Shown: piece by piece, positions 50,968 through 60,223 of the stretch
How positions within the stretch are numbered: position 1 is the stretch's first letter
How the letters are laid out: every line of letters begins with the position of its first letter
Source of the DNA: Kineosporia aurantiaca JCM 3230
GTDB lineage: Bacteria; Actinomycetota; Actinomycetes; Actinomycetales; Kineosporiaceae
Length of the DNA: 64,000 nucleotides
Assembly (NCBI GenBank): GCA_000719025.1
Contig: JODP01000001.1
Location: 620,001-684,000, forward strand
Direction: 5' to 3'
Notes under the pieces: model-generated
The model's database searches: none
The model's input: only the letters and a program-made list of their open reading frames with translations
What the model was told of the DNA's origin: nothing
Translations under genes and position numbers: made by a program

Positions 50968-52014
50968 ATGAACGTTCTGCGTGGACGCGGCCGCACGACC
51001 GCCGCGCTCGCCCTGCTGGCAGCCTCCGTGGTCGGGCTGAGCGCCTGCGGCTCGAACTCCAGCGACGCCTCGTCCGGCTCCGGCGGCAGTGGTGGGGGCT
51101 CCTCGAGCGAGGTCAACGTGGTCGGGTTCTCGGTGATCAAGGCCCCCTACACAGACCTCGGTGACGCGTTCGCCAAGACTCCGGACGGCAAGGGAGTCAC
51201 CTTCAAGGGTTCCTACGGGGCCAGCGGCGCCCAGTCCCGGGCCGTGATCGCCGGCCAGAAGGCCGACCTGGTCGCCTTCTCGCTGGAGCCGGACCTGACC
51301 AAGGCGGAGAAGGCCGGCAAGGTTGCCGCCGGCTGGCAGGAAGTCGGCAGCACCAAGGGCATCGCGTCCAGCTCGGTCGTGGTGATCGCGGTCCGCAAGG
51401 GCAACCCCAAGCACATCACCGGGTGGAGCGACATCGTCAAGCCGGGCGTCGGCATCGTCACCGCCGACCCGGGCACCTCGGGCTCGGCCAAGTGGAACCT
51501 GCTGGCCGCCTACCAGCAGGCCGCGGGCAAGGACAACAGCGACCCGGCGGCCGGCAAGGCGTACGTCTCCAGCTTCATCAAGAACGTGGTCAGCTGGAAC
51601 GACAGCGGCCGCAACGCCACCGACGCGTTCATCAAGGGCACCGGCGACGTGCTGATCTCCTACGAGAACGAGGCCATCGCGGCCCGGGCCGCCGGTGAGG
51701 ACCTGGACTACATCGTCCCCGACACCACGGTCCTGATCGAGAACCCGGCCGCCGTCACCGTGGGTTCCACCCCGGCCGCGGCCAAGTTCCTCAGCTACAT
51801 CGAGAGCGCCGACGGGCAGACGATCCTGGCCAAGGACGGCTTCCGCCCGGTGGACAGCAGCGTGACCCCCACCGACGTCGAGGGCGCCACCGACCCGGCC
51901 AACCCGTTCCCGGCGGTGAAGAACCTGATCACGATCACCGAACTCGGCGGCTGGTCGAAGGTGGACGACGCGCTGTTCGGCGACAACGGCATCGTCACCC
52001 TGCTGCGGAAGTAA
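50968..52014 (+). CDS. Sulfate/thiosulfate-binding lipoprotein
   Basis: 348 residues. Signal peptide with lipobox (VVGLSACGSN), Ser/Gly linker, then a Sbp/CysP-type binding fold: KGSYGASGAQSRAVIAGQKA is the sulfate-binding loop pattern, then VVIAVRKGNPKHI, VTADPGTSGSAKWNLLAAYQ, and GDVLISYENEAIAA. Binds sulfate or thiosulfate outside the membrane. ATG 50968, overlapping the end of a 44-codon upstream ORF. First of four importer genes. Confidence 0.92.
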   Translation: MNVLRGRGRTTAALALLAASVVGLSACGSNSSDASSGSGGSGGGSSSEVNVVGFSVIKAPYTDLGDAFAKTPDGKGVTFKGSYGASGAQSRAVIAGQKADLVAFSLEPDLTKAEKAGKVAAGWQEVGSTKGIASSSVVVIAVRKGNPKHITGWSDIVKPGVGIVTADPGTSGSAKWNLLAAYQQAAGKDNSDPAAGKAYVSSFIKNVVSWNDSGRNATDAFIKGTGDVLISYENEAIAARAAGEDLDYIVPDTTVLIENPAAVTVGSTPAAAKFLSYIESADGQTILAKDGFRPVDSSVTPTDVEGATDPANPFPAVKNLITITELGGWSKVDDALFGDNGIVTLLRK

Positions 52015-52020
52015 CTGCAG

Positions 52021-52872
52021 ATGACCTCATCCGTGGAACACCCGGTCCCGGCCCCGCCCCGGCGGCGGCCGCGGCCGGTCTCCTCGGGCCGGCTCACGTC
52101 GGCGTCCGGCCTCGGGCTGGGCGTCGGCGTGCTCTGGCTTTCGCTGATCGTGCTGCTGCCGATCGCCTCGATCGTGGTGGTCGCGTTCCAGAGCGGCTTC
52201 GGCGCGTTCTGGTCGGCGGTCACCGACTCCGAGGCGCTGGACACGATCGAGCTCAGCGTGGGCGCGGCGATCCTGGTCACGGTGATCAACGCGGTCCTGG
52301 GCACCCTGGTGGCCTGGGTGCTGGTGCGGGACTCCTTCCCCGGCAAGCGGGTGATCGAGGTGATCATCGACATCCCGTTCGCGCTGCCGACGATCGTGGC
52401 CGGCCTGGTGCTGATCTCGCTCTACGGCCCGCAGAGCCCGTTCGGCATCGACCTGGTCGGCACCCGCAAGGGCATCTTCGTGGCCCTGCTGTTCGTCACC
52501 CTGCCGTTCGTGGTCCGCTCGGTGCAGCCGGTGCTGATGGAGATGGAACGGGACGTCGAGGAGGCCGCGGCCTCGCTCGGCGCCTCCGGCTTCACCACCT
52601 TCCGGCGGATCGTGCTGCCCACCATCGCCCCGGCGATCCTGGCCGGTTCCGCGCTCGCCTTCGCCCGCGCGCTGGGCGAGTTCGGCTCGGTGATCCTGAT
52701 CTCGGCCAACCTGGCCGGCAAGACCGAGGTCTCCAGCGCGTACATGCTCAAGCTCATCGAACAGGACGACACGACCGGCGCGGCCGCGGTCGCCACCCTG
52801 CTCCTGGTGGTCGCCGTGATCGTCCTGGTGGTGCTCGACTCGCTGCAGAGACTGGCGGCCCGACGTGACTGA
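52021..52872 (+). CDS. cysT: Sulfate ABC transporter permease CysT
   Basis: 283 residues with six TM helices and the permease loop EAAASLGASGFTTFRRIVLP (about 181-200). FARALGEFGSVILISAN is the CysT block. Forms the sulfate channel with CysW. ATG 52021, 6 bp after the binding protein. Confidence 0.95.
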   Translation: MTSSVEHPVPAPPRRRPRPVSSGRLTSASGLGLGVGVLWLSLIVLLPIASIVVVAFQSGFGAFWSAVTDSEALDTIELSVGAAILVTVINAVLGTLVAWVLVRDSFPGKRVIEVIIDIPFALPTIVAGLVLISLYGPQSPFGIDLVGTRKGIFVALLFVTLPFVVRSVQPVLMEMERDVEEAAASLGASGFTTFRRIVLPTIAPAILAGSALAFARALGEFGSVILISANLAGKTEVSSAYMLKLIEQDDTTGAAAVATLLLVVAVIVLVVLDSLQRLAARRD

Positions 52873-53734
52873 CACCCTGACCAAACCCACCGAGCTCGCC
52901 ACCAGCGTCCAAAAGCCCCGAAGGAACAAGCCGGTGACCCGGTGGGTGCTGCGCACCATCGCCGTGGTCTACGTCCTCGGCCTGGTCGCCCTGCCGGTCG
53001 GCACGGTGGTCGAGCACACCTTCCAGAACGGCCTGCAGCCGGTCCTGGACTCGCTGCGCAACCCCGACCTGCAGTCCGCGGCCCGGCTCGGGGTGTTCGT
53101 CGCGGTCGTGAGCGTGCTGATCAACACGGTTTTCGGGATCGGCATGGCGATTCTCATCGTCCGCTACCGCTTTCCGGGCCGCCGCCTGCTGAACGCCCTG
53201 ATCGACCTGCCGGTCTCGATCTCGCCGATCGTCGTCGGCATCGCGCTGATCTTCGTCTACGGCGCCGACGGCTGGTTCGGGCCGGCCCTGAGCAACGCCG
53301 GCATCCAGATCATCTTCGCCACCCCGGCCCTGGTGCTGGCCACCGTGATCGTGGCCCTGCCGCTGGTGGTGCGCGAGATCATCCCGGTGCTCGAGGAGGC
53401 CGGGACCGAGCAGGACCAGGCCGCCCAGTCGCTGGGGGCCAACGCCGGGCAGCGCTTCTGGCGGATCACCCTGCCGACCATCCGCTGGGCCCTGGCCTAC
53501 GGCGTGGTGCTCAGCCTGGCCCGCTCGCTGGGTGAGTTCGGCGCGGTCCGGGTGGTCAGCGGCAGCGTGTCCGGCGAGTCGCAGACCCTGACCCTCTTCG
53601 TCAACGACGCCTACCAGGAGTTCGGCAAGCAGGCCGAGCAGGACGCGTTCACCGCCGCCTTCCTGCTGATGTGCGTGTCCGTCGTCTTCATCGTCGTCAT
53701 CGCCCTGCTGCGGCCGAAGGAGCAGAAAAAGTGA
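52865..53734 (+). CDS. cysW: Sulfate ABC transporter permease CysW
   Basis: 289 residues, six TM helices, coupling loop QAAQSLGANAGQRFWRITLP (about 180-200), and RSLGEFGAVRVVSGSVSG with TLFVNDAYQEF, typical CysW. GTG 52865 overlaps cysT by 8 bp. Confidence 0.95.
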   Translation: MTDTLTKPTELATSVQKPRRNKPVTRWVLRTIAVVYVLGLVALPVGTVVEHTFQNGLQPVLDSLRNPDLQSAARLGVFVAVVSVLINTVFGIGMAILIVRYRFPGRRLLNALIDLPVSISPIVVGIALIFVYGADGWFGPALSNAGIQIIFATPALVLATVIVALPLVVREIIPVLEEAGTEQDQAAQSLGANAGQRFWRITLPTIRWALAYGVVLSLARSLGEFGAVRVVSGSVSGESQTLTLFVNDAYQEFGKQAEQDAFTAAFLLMCVSVVFIVVIALLRPKEQKK

Positions 53735-54693
53735 GCATCGCGGTTACCGGCATCAACAAGCGGTTCGGCGACTTCGTCGCGCTCGACAACGTCAGTCTGG
53801 AGGTGCCGACCGGCCGGCTGACCGCCCTGCTCGGCCCCTCCGGCGGCGGGAAGTCCACGCTGCTGCGGATCATCGCCGGCCTGGAGTTCCCGGACACCGG
53901 CACGGTCGAGATCGAGGGCCTGCAGGCCACCTGGCTGCCGCCGCAGAAACGCAGCGTGGGCTTCGTGTTCCAGCACTACGCCGCGTTCAAGCACCTCTCG
54001 GTCTTCCGGAACGTGGCCTTCGGCCTGGAGATCCGGCGCAAGCCCAAGGCCGAGATCCGCAAGCGGGTGATGGAACTGCTGGAGCTGGTGCACCTGGAGC
54101 AGTTCGCCGACCGGCTGCCCTCGCAACTGTCCGGTGGGCAGCGGCAGCGGATGGCGCTGGCCCGGGCGCTGGCCGTGCAGCCGGAGGTGCTGCTGCTGGA
54201 CGAGCCGTTCGGCGCGCTGGACGCCCAGGTCCGCAAGGAACTGCGGGACTGGCTGCGCAACCTGCACGACGAGATGAACGTGACCACCATCTTCGTCACC
54301 CACGACCAGGAGGAGGCCCTGGAGGTCTCCGACGAGATCGTGGTGATCAACGGTGGGCGGATCGAGCAGGTCGGCTCGCCGGACGACCTCTACGACCGGC
54401 CGGCCAACGACTTCGTGATGAAGTTCCTCGGCCCGGTCACCACGCTGGACGGCCGGCTGATCCGCCCGCACGACATCGAGGTGCTCCCCGCCCCCGGCGA
54501 CAACGCGGTCGAGGCCACGGTGATCAAGCTGACCCGGGTGGGGTACGAGGTGCGGGCCGAGCTGAAGACCAGCCAGGGCAGCGAACCGTGGGTCCAGCTG
54601 ACCCGCGCCCAGGCCGAGGACCTCTCCCTGGAGCCGGGCCGTTCGGTCTGGCTCCGGACCGACAACGCCCCCAAGACGCTCGCCGCCTCCTGA
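53731..54693 (+). CDS. cysA: Sulfate ABC transporter ATP-binding protein CysA
   Basis: 320 residues. Walker A GPSGGGKST, signature LSGGQRQRMALARALA, Walker B LLLDEPFGALD, D-loop and VTHDQEEALE. TOBE-like C-terminus from about 230 with IRPHDIEV. GTG 53731 overlaps the CysW stop (GTGA). Energises sulfate uptake. The regulator gene follows 75 bp on. Confidence 0.95.
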   Translation: MSIAVTGINKRFGDFVALDNVSLEVPTGRLTALLGPSGGGKSTLLRIIAGLEFPDTGTVEIEGLQATWLPPQKRSVGFVFQHYAAFKHLSVFRNVAFGLEIRRKPKAEIRKRVMELLELVHLEQFADRLPSQLSGGQRQRMALARALAVQPEVLLLDEPFGALDAQVRKELRDWLRNLHDEMNVTTIFVTHDQEEALEVSDEIVVINGGRIEQVGSPDDLYDRPANDFVMKFLGPVTTLDGRLIRPHDIEVLPAPGDNAVEATVIKLTRVGYEVRAELKTSQGSEPWVQLTRAQAEDLSLEPGRSVWLRTDNAPKTLAAS

Positions 54694-54767
54694 GTCCGGC
54701 ACGCCCGTCAGGGCGTGTCGGCCGGGGCCGGGCAGCGGGCGGCCCCCAGAGTTGGGACACTGGAACC

Positions 54768-55223
54768 GTGCAGATCTCCGCCAAGACCGACTACGCCGTG
54801 CGAGCACTGCTGATGCTTGCCTCGAAGTCACCGGAGCTCGTCAAGGTGGACGTGCTCATCGCCCAGCAGGATCTGCCCCGCAAGTTCGTCGAGGCCATCC
54901 TCTCCGAACTTCGCCGGGCAGGCCTGGTGCGCAGTCAGCGGGGGGCCGACGGGGGTTACGCCCTGGCCCGGCCCGCCGACCAGATCACCATCGGCTCGGT
55001 GATCCGGGTGGTCGACGGGCCGCTCGCCGAGGTGCGGGGCCTGCGTCCGCACGAGACCGCCTACACCGGGGTCGCCGAGCACCTGCCCACGGTGTGGGTG
55101 GCCATGCGGCACAGCCTGCGCATGGTGCTGGACGAGACCACCCTGCAGGACGTGCTCACCGGCGAGCTCCCGGCCGGTGTGCGAGCGATGGCCGAGGCGC
55201 CGGATGCCTGGCTGGCCCGCTGA
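54768..55223 (+). CDS. Rrf2 family regulator, cysteine-free (CymR-like)
   Basis: 151 residues. Rrf2 winged helix: ISAKTDYAVRALLMLA, LVKVDVLIAQQDLPRKFVEA and VRSQRGADGGYALARPAD, then IGSVIRVVDGPL. The loop where IscR, NsrR and RsrR carry three cluster cysteines (after position 90) reads GLRPHETAYTG with none, and the whole protein has no Cys. That places it with CymR-like sulfur regulators. Directly follows the sulfate importer it probably represses. GTG 54768. Confidence 0.88.
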   Translation: MQISAKTDYAVRALLMLASKSPELVKVDVLIAQQDLPRKFVEAILSELRRAGLVRSQRGADGGYALARPADQITIGSVIRVVDGPLAEVRGLRPHETAYTGVAEHLPTVWVAMRHSLRMVLDETTLQDVLTGELPAGVRAMAEAPDAWLAR

Positions 55224-55239
55224 CTGAGAGAATGGGCGG

Positions 55240-56412
55240 GTGCCCGAACCGCTGGACCCCGCCCTGACCCGTCTGAAGCCCCTCCTGCTCGACACGGAGG
55301 GCCTGGTCCGGGCGGTCGCCTCGGGCCGGCGCCGGAACGCCCACCCGGAGCCGACGCGGGCCGAACTGCGCCCGGTGGAGCTGCGCGAGGGCCGTCGGCT
55401 GCAGATCACCACGACCGACGGACGCACGCCGGTCACCCGGAACTACGCGGGTGAGCCGGCCGGATCAGCGGTGGACGCGTTGCTCGCCCAGCCGTTCGGG
55501 AACTGGCACGTGCAGACCCGGGACGCGATCGTGCAACTCCGGGTGACCAAGCGGGGTGAGGCCCAGGTGCACGTCGAGTCCCAGACGGTGCAACCGGTCG
55601 ACGCGGCCCACGACCGGGCCAAGCAGCACCTGATCGACCCGGCCGACCCGCTGTTCACCGCCCTCGGCGCGGACGCGGCCAAGCGCCGCCAGGTAGACGC
55701 CTTCCTGCGTCAGCTGGCCCCGATCGCCCGTCGGGTGAAGCCGGCCGACCGGCCGCTGCGGGTGGTCGACCTGGGCTGCGGCAACGCCTACCTGACCATG
55801 GCCGCACACCGCTACCTGGCCACCGAGATCGATCCGGAGGTACGGACGCTCGGGGTGGACATCCGTCCGGAGATGGCCGAACGCAACAGTCGGGTAGCAG
55901 AGGACGCGGGTCTGACCGGCCTGGGTTTCAAAGCTGCTTCGATCGAGGAGGCCGCCACCGATCCGGACCTGGCCGGCGTCGACATCGTCCTGGCGCTGCA
56001 CGCCTGCGACACGGCCACGGACGACGCCCTGGCGCTGGCCGTGCGCTGGCAGGCTCGGGGAGTGCTCGCTGCTCCGTGCTGCCACAACGACATCCAGCGC
56101 CAGTTGCAGGACGCCTCGGCGACCCCGTTCGCCGGGCTCACCCGGCACGCGATCCTGCGCGAGCGCTTCGCCGACGTGCTCACCGACACGGCCCGGGCCG
56201 ACCTGCTGCGGCTGCTCGGGTACCGGGTCGAGGTGGTCGAGTTCATCGACTCCAAGCACACCCCGCGCAACGCCCTGATCCGGGCCGTGCACACCGGCAC
56301 CGCCCCGACCGGGCGGCGGGTGGCCGAGTACGCCGAACTGGTCGCCTCCTGGCAGATCAACCCGGCCCTGGCCCAGCGGCTGGAGCCGGAACTGGCCGCG
56401 GTGCTGGGGTGA
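55240..56412 (+). CDS. SAM-dependent methyltransferase (Methyltransf_32-like)
   Basis: 390 residues. N-terminal domain (1-165) variable with a beta pattern; the Rossmann methyltransferase follows: VVDLGCGNAYLTMAAHRY (motif I, about 178), TLGVDIRPEMAERN, VDIVLALHACDTATDDAL (about 250), and AAPCCHNDIQRQL. ALHACD and CCHND are marks of the METTL25/PF13679 type. Probably methylates RNA or protein; target unknown. GTG 55240, 16 bp after the Rrf2 gene. Confidence 0.85.
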   Translation: MPEPLDPALTRLKPLLLDTEGLVRAVASGRRRNAHPEPTRAELRPVELREGRRLQITTTDGRTPVTRNYAGEPAGSAVDALLAQPFGNWHVQTRDAIVQLRVTKRGEAQVHVESQTVQPVDAAHDRAKQHLIDPADPLFTALGADAAKRRQVDAFLRQLAPIARRVKPADRPLRVVDLGCGNAYLTMAAHRYLATEIDPEVRTLGVDIRPEMAERNSRVAEDAGLTGLGFKAASIEEAATDPDLAGVDIVLALHACDTATDDALALAVRWQARGVLAAPCCHNDIQRQLQDASATPFAGLTRHAILRERFADVLTDTARADLLRLLGYRVEVVEFIDSKHTPRNALIRAVHTGTAPTGRRVAEYAELVASWQINPALAQRLEPELAAVLG

Positions 56413-57497
56413 GGACCCGCCCGGCGCTGATCGTCCTGCTGGCCGGCGCCCTGCTGCTGATCGCGGCCTCCCCCGCGAGCGCGAAGACCCGCACCGATCG
56501 GGTGATCGAGGACTCGCGGATCACCGAGAGCTCCGGCCTGGCCCCGAGCCGGATCCACGCCGACGTGCTCTGGACGCACAACGACTCGGGCAATCCGAAT
56601 CAGATCTACGCGATCGCGAAGAACGGGTCGACGGCCGCCACGCTGACCGTCTCCGGCGAGGAGAACCGGGACTGGGAGGCGATCACGTCCTTCCGGTCGC
56701 CGGCGGCCGCCCCTTCGGCCGGCCAGAACCTGATCGCGATCGGGGACATCGGCGACAACGATGCCGTTCACCCCTCCGTCCGGATCGTGATCATCAAAGA
56801 GCCGGAATCCCTGACCGATCAGAGCGTCACGCCGATCCGCGTGCTCCGCCTGACCTATCCCGGCGGCCCCACCGACGCCGAGTCCCTGCTCTCCGACCCG
56901 AAGACCGGTCGCCTGTACATCGTTTCGAAGACGCTGTTCGGTTCCACGCTCTACGCGGTGCCGCCGAAGGTCTGGCCCGGTAAGGGAGCGACCGGTACGT
57001 CGGACCTGACCGAGCTGACCGAGGTCGCTCAGATGGGCCCGACGTTCGTCACCGACGGCGCGTTCCTCCCCGACGGGAATATGGCGATCCGCGGGTACGG
57101 AAACATTTCGATCGTCGCGGCGCCGAGCACGGCGAAGAACGGCCGACTGAAAACGCTGGCCTCGAAGGCGCTGCCGGACCAGAAGCAGGGCGAGTCGATC
57201 GCGATCATGGACGACGGCGGCTATGCACTGATCGGTTCGGAAGGGAAGGACTCGCCGATCCTGAGGATCAAGATTCCCCGAGTGGCACCCACCGAGACCT
57301 CCGAGGCCGCGTCGTCACCGGCGTCCTCTGGTCAAAAACCCACCGACACCGCGCAGAAGCTGCGCGACCTGACCGGTGGCGATCGCAATCTGCCCCTGCT
57401 GGTCGGGGTGGGGGGAGCCGCGGTGCTCCTGGTTGCGCTGATCGGGGCCGCGATCGCCCTGCGCCCCCGGCGTTCTCGTCGTCGTCGGCGACGCTGA
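56409..57497 (+). CDS. Secreted beta-propeller-like protein with C-terminal anchor
   Basis: 362 residues. Signal peptide (LIVLLAGALLLIAASPASA), then repeated blade-type segments (ESSGLAPSRIHADVLWTHND, NRDWEAITSF, IAIGDIGDNDAVHPSVRI, TDAESLLSDPKTGRLYIVSK, VTDGAFLPDGNMAIRGYG) as in esterase-like/SMP-30 propellers. The C-terminus has a TM helix (LLVGVGGAAVLLVALIGAAIAL) and a run of Arg. A type I membrane protein exposed outside. GTG 56409 overlaps the methyltransferase stop. Confidence 0.8.
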   Translation: MRTRPALIVLLAGALLLIAASPASAKTRTDRVIEDSRITESSGLAPSRIHADVLWTHNDSGNPNQIYAIAKNGSTAATLTVSGEENRDWEAITSFRSPAAAPSAGQNLIAIGDIGDNDAVHPSVRIVIIKEPESLTDQSVTPIRVLRLTYPGGPTDAESLLSDPKTGRLYIVSKTLFGSTLYAVPPKVWPGKGATGTSDLTELTEVAQMGPTFVTDGAFLPDGNMAIRGYGNISIVAAPSTAKNGRLKTLASKALPDQKQGESIAIMDDGGYALIGSEGKDSPILRIKIPRVAPTETSEAASSPASSGQKPTDTAQKLRDLTGGDRNLPLLVGVGGAAVLLVALIGAAIALRPRRSRRRRRR

Positions 57498-57502
57498 TCG
57501 GA

Positions 57503-58498
57503 GTGGAAGGCCTGGAACCGGACGACGTCCGGATCGTTCGCGCGCTGCAGATCGACCCCCGGTTGGGATTTGCCACCATAGCCAGCACTTTGGGGCTTTC
57601 CGAGCCGACCGTGGGTCGCCGCTACCGGCGAATGGTGCGCCAGGGCGTGGTCCGGGTGACCGGCGTCATCGACCCCGCCGTGCTCGGCCAGAGCCAGTGG
57701 CTGGTCCGCCTGCGCTGCCGCCCCGGGAACGGGGTCGCCCTCGGGCAGGCTCTGGCCCAGCGGGCCGACGTCAGCTGGGTTGCCCTGAGCGGTGCGGGTT
57801 CCGAGGTCACCTGCGCCGTGCGGTCGGTGTCCGAGGAGCAGCGGGACGATCTGCTGGGCCAGAAGATTCCCCGCGCCACCTCCGTGATCGATCTTCAGGC
57901 GTCCGTAGTGCTGCGCAAGTTTCTCGGCGGGCGGGGAAGCTACTGGTCCGCCCTGGACGGGACCCTGACCGCGGACGAGGAACGGGCCCTCGGGGCGGAG
58001 CCGGTCACCGATGCGCCCGTCACCCACCCCGAGCCCCGCAGGCTGAGTCCGGCCGATGCGAAACTTCTTTCGGTGCTCGCCGACGACGGCCGGGCGAGCA
58101 TCGTCGACCTGGCCGCGGCCGCCGGCCTCAATCCCGGTCCCGCTTCCCGACGTCTGCAATCCTTCCTGGCCAGCGGGCTCGCCTACATCCACGTCGAGAT
58201 CGCCCCGGCGGCCCTGGGCTATCGCACCTCGTCCAACCTGTGGCTGCGGGTCCACCCCGCCCAGGTCAAGGCGGTCGGTTCGGAACTGGCCCGGATGCCC
58301 GAAGTCGGTTTCGTCGCTGCCCTTTCCGGTCGGGACAATGTGCACGCCTCGGTCCACAGCCGGACCTTGGCGGAGCTGTCCGACTTCGTCTCCGATCGGG
58401 TCGGCACCTTGCCGGGGGTGGAGAGCCTGGAGATCGACCCGGTGCTGCGCCAGATCAAGCAGGCCGGCAGCCTGGTCTCCGGCGACCGGCTGACCTAA
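57503..58498 (+). CDS. Tandem-duplicated Lrp/AsnC family regulator
   Basis: 331 residues, about twice the normal Lrp length. Two units: HTH1 (DDVRIVRALQIDPRLGFATI ... LSEPTVGRRYRRMVRQGV, 1-50) with RAM1 (60-130), and HTH2 (DAKLLSVLADDGRASIVDLA ... NPGPASRRLQSFLASG, 185-235) with RAM2 (240-330). Such fusions may act as intramolecular dimers and sense amino acids or other small molecules. GTG 57503, 5 bp after the propeller gene. Convergent with the oxidoreductase, overlapping by 4 bp. Confidence 0.9.
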   Translation: MEGLEPDDVRIVRALQIDPRLGFATIASTLGLSEPTVGRRYRRMVRQGVVRVTGVIDPAVLGQSQWLVRLRCRPGNGVALGQALAQRADVSWVALSGAGSEVTCAVRSVSEEQRDDLLGQKIPRATSVIDLQASVVLRKFLGGRGSYWSALDGTLTADEERALGAEPVTDAPVTHPEPRRLSPADAKLLSVLADDGRASIVDLAAAAGLNPGPASRRLQSFLASGLAYIHVEIAPAALGYRTSSNLWLRVHPAQVKAVGSELARMPEVGFVAALSGRDNVHASVHSRTLAELSDFVSDRVGTLPGVESLEIDPVLRQIKQAGSLVSGDRLT

Positions 58499-59463
58499 GG
58501 CCGGTCCGGGGGCATCAGGACGATCTTGCCCAGCGTGTGACGGCGCTCCAGGTGCTCGAACGCCTCGACGACCTGTTCCAGCGGATACGTTGCCTCGATA
58601 GGCAATTCGATCTCACCCGAGGCGATCAGCTCGGCCATCTCCCGCAGGACTTCCGTGGCCCGTGATTCCGGGATGGCGGCGGCCGCCTCCATCCGCACCC
58701 CGAGCTGGACCGCCGCTTCGGAGAAGACAATCGTGTTGATCCGTTCGGGCTTCACCCCGAGATCGACGGCCAGGCGCACATACTCGGGGCCGAAAAGGTC
58801 GATGAAGGCGTCGATCCCCTGCGGAGCCGCAGTCCGGAGCCGATCCTCCACGCCCTCGCCGTACTCGATCGGAACCGCCCCGTGCGAGCTCAGCCAGTCG
58901 GCACTGGACCGGGACGCGATGCCCAGCACGGTCACCCGACGCCGGGCCAGCAGCTGGACGACCAGGGTGCCGACCCCGCCGGTCGCCCCCGAGACGGCCA
59001 CCACCTCGCCGGGCTTGGGGGCAATCCCCCGGACGGCGGCCCAGGCGGTGGTACCGACAACGTCCAGGGATCCGGCCACCTCCCAGGACAGCGCGTCCGG
59101 CTTGGGAATGAGCTGCCCGGCCGGGACGACGGTGTAGGCGGCGTGGCTGGACCGGCTCCAGGAGTAGCCGAGCACCGGGTCCCCCACGCCGAACCCGTCG
59201 ACACCCGGTCCGGTCGCCGCGACGACGCCGGCCAGGTCGGTGCCCTGACCGGAAGGGAAGGTGGCCGGGAGGCGCTCGTGCAGGGCCCCGGAACGAATGA
59301 TCACTTCGCCCGGGTTGATCCCGGCCGCCCGGATCCGGACGAGCACCTCACCCGGACCGGGGACCGGCATCGGGACATCGCACACGGACAGCACCTCGCG
59401 GCCGCCGTAACGGCTGAGCCGGACGGCCCGGATCGGCTCGGTCCGGGTGGTTTCGGGCGACAT
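58495..59463 (-). CDS. NADP-dependent quinone oxidoreductase (zinc-free MDR)
   Basis: 322 residues. GroES-like N-terminal half (VRIRAAGINPGEVIIRSGAL, GTDLAGVVAATGPGVDGF) and Rossmann half with SGATGGVGTLVVQLLARRRV. No zinc-binding Cys/His cluster, so the QOR branch of the medium-chain dehydrogenases. Reduces quinones or enones. ATG 59463. Divergent from the ureide operon. Confidence 0.9.
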   Translation of the reverse strand: MSPETTRTEPIRAVRLSRYGGREVLSVCDVPMPVPGPGEVLVRIRAAGINPGEVIIRSGALHERLPATFPSGQGTDLAGVVAATGPGVDGFGVGDPVLGYSWSRSSHAAYTVVPAGQLIPKPDALSWEVAGSLDVVGTTAWAAVRGIAPKPGEVVAVSGATGGVGTLVVQLLARRRVTVLGIASRSSADWLSSHGAVPIEYGEGVEDRLRTAAPQGIDAFIDLFGPEYVRLAVDLGVKPERINTIVFSEAAVQLGVRMEAAAAIPESRATEVLREMAELIASGEIELPIEATYPLEQVVEAFEHLERRHTLGKIVLMPPDRP

Positions 59464-59686
59464 GGTCACTCCTTCGACGACAGACCAGCAGCTTCGGTCG
59501 AGGACGATTACGGTGACAACGCCGGAGCCGTTCATTCGCAGACTTCCTCAAATAAATCCTCGTCGCCCGCTCGAAGCTTTCATCGACAGGCGTTCACATA
59601 CGGGATTCCTTCAGTCCGAGCACCGTGGGCCGGATCGGCGGATTGGGTAGGGTGGGAAGTCCCGCAGATCGACCTCGAGGAGTCCG
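59464..59686. other. Divergent promoter region of the ureide operon
   Basis: 223 bp between the oxidoreductase and uraD. An AGGAG ribosome site ends it at 59678-59682. No clear operator palindrome seen; promoters for both genes are expected here. Confidence 0.5.
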
Positions 59687-60223
59687 GTGCCCTCAGCCCA
59701 CGGTGTCGCCCTCTTCAACGAGCTCCCCGCCGAGCCCGTCCTGCTGCGCCTGCTGACCTGTATGAACGCCCCCGGCTGGGCGACCGCGGTGCTGGCCGGA
59801 AGGCCGTATCCGGACGCCGAGAGCCTGCTGGCCACCGCGTTCCGATTCGGTCTGGTGCTCAGCGACGACGATTTGGCGCTCGCCCTGGACAAGCACCCGA
59901 GGATCGGTGAACGCCCGAAGGGGGCCGATCGGGAAGCTGCGCATTCCCGCTCCGAACAGTCCGGGGTGGACGCGCAGGATGCGGATCTGGCTGCTCGGTT
60001 ACACGCCGGAAACCTGGCTTATGAGAAGAAGTTCGACCGGGTGTTCCTGATCCGGGCGGCCGGGCGTAGTGGTCCGGAGATCCTCGCGGCGCTGACCGAG
60101 CGGCTGTCGAACGATCCGGAGACCGAGGCCGGCGTGGTGCGGGACCAGCTCGCGCAGATCGCCCAGCTGCGGCTCGGCGTCCTGCTCGACGAGCTGCCCG
60201 ACGCGGCGCTGGAGGCCTCCTGA
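59687..60223 (+). CDS. uraD: 2-oxo-4-hydroxy-4-carboxy-5-ureidoimidazoline (OHCU) decarboxylase
   Basis: 178 residues, all-helical. KHPRIGER (about 65-72) is the family HPRIG motif; the upstream AFRFGLVLSDDDLALALDKH and downstream LHAGNLAYEKKFDRVFLIRA fit. Converts OHCU to S-allantoin, the third step from urate. GTG 59687. First gene of uraD-uraH-uricase-CitE-like-allB. Confidence 0.93.
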   Translation: MPSAHGVALFNELPAEPVLLRLLTCMNAPGWATAVLAGRPYPDAESLLATAFRFGLVLSDDDLALALDKHPRIGERPKGADREAAHSRSEQSGVDAQDADLAARLHAGNLAYEKKFDRVFLIRAAGRSGPEILAALTERLSNDPETEAGVVRDQLAQIAQLRLGVLLDELPDAALEAS

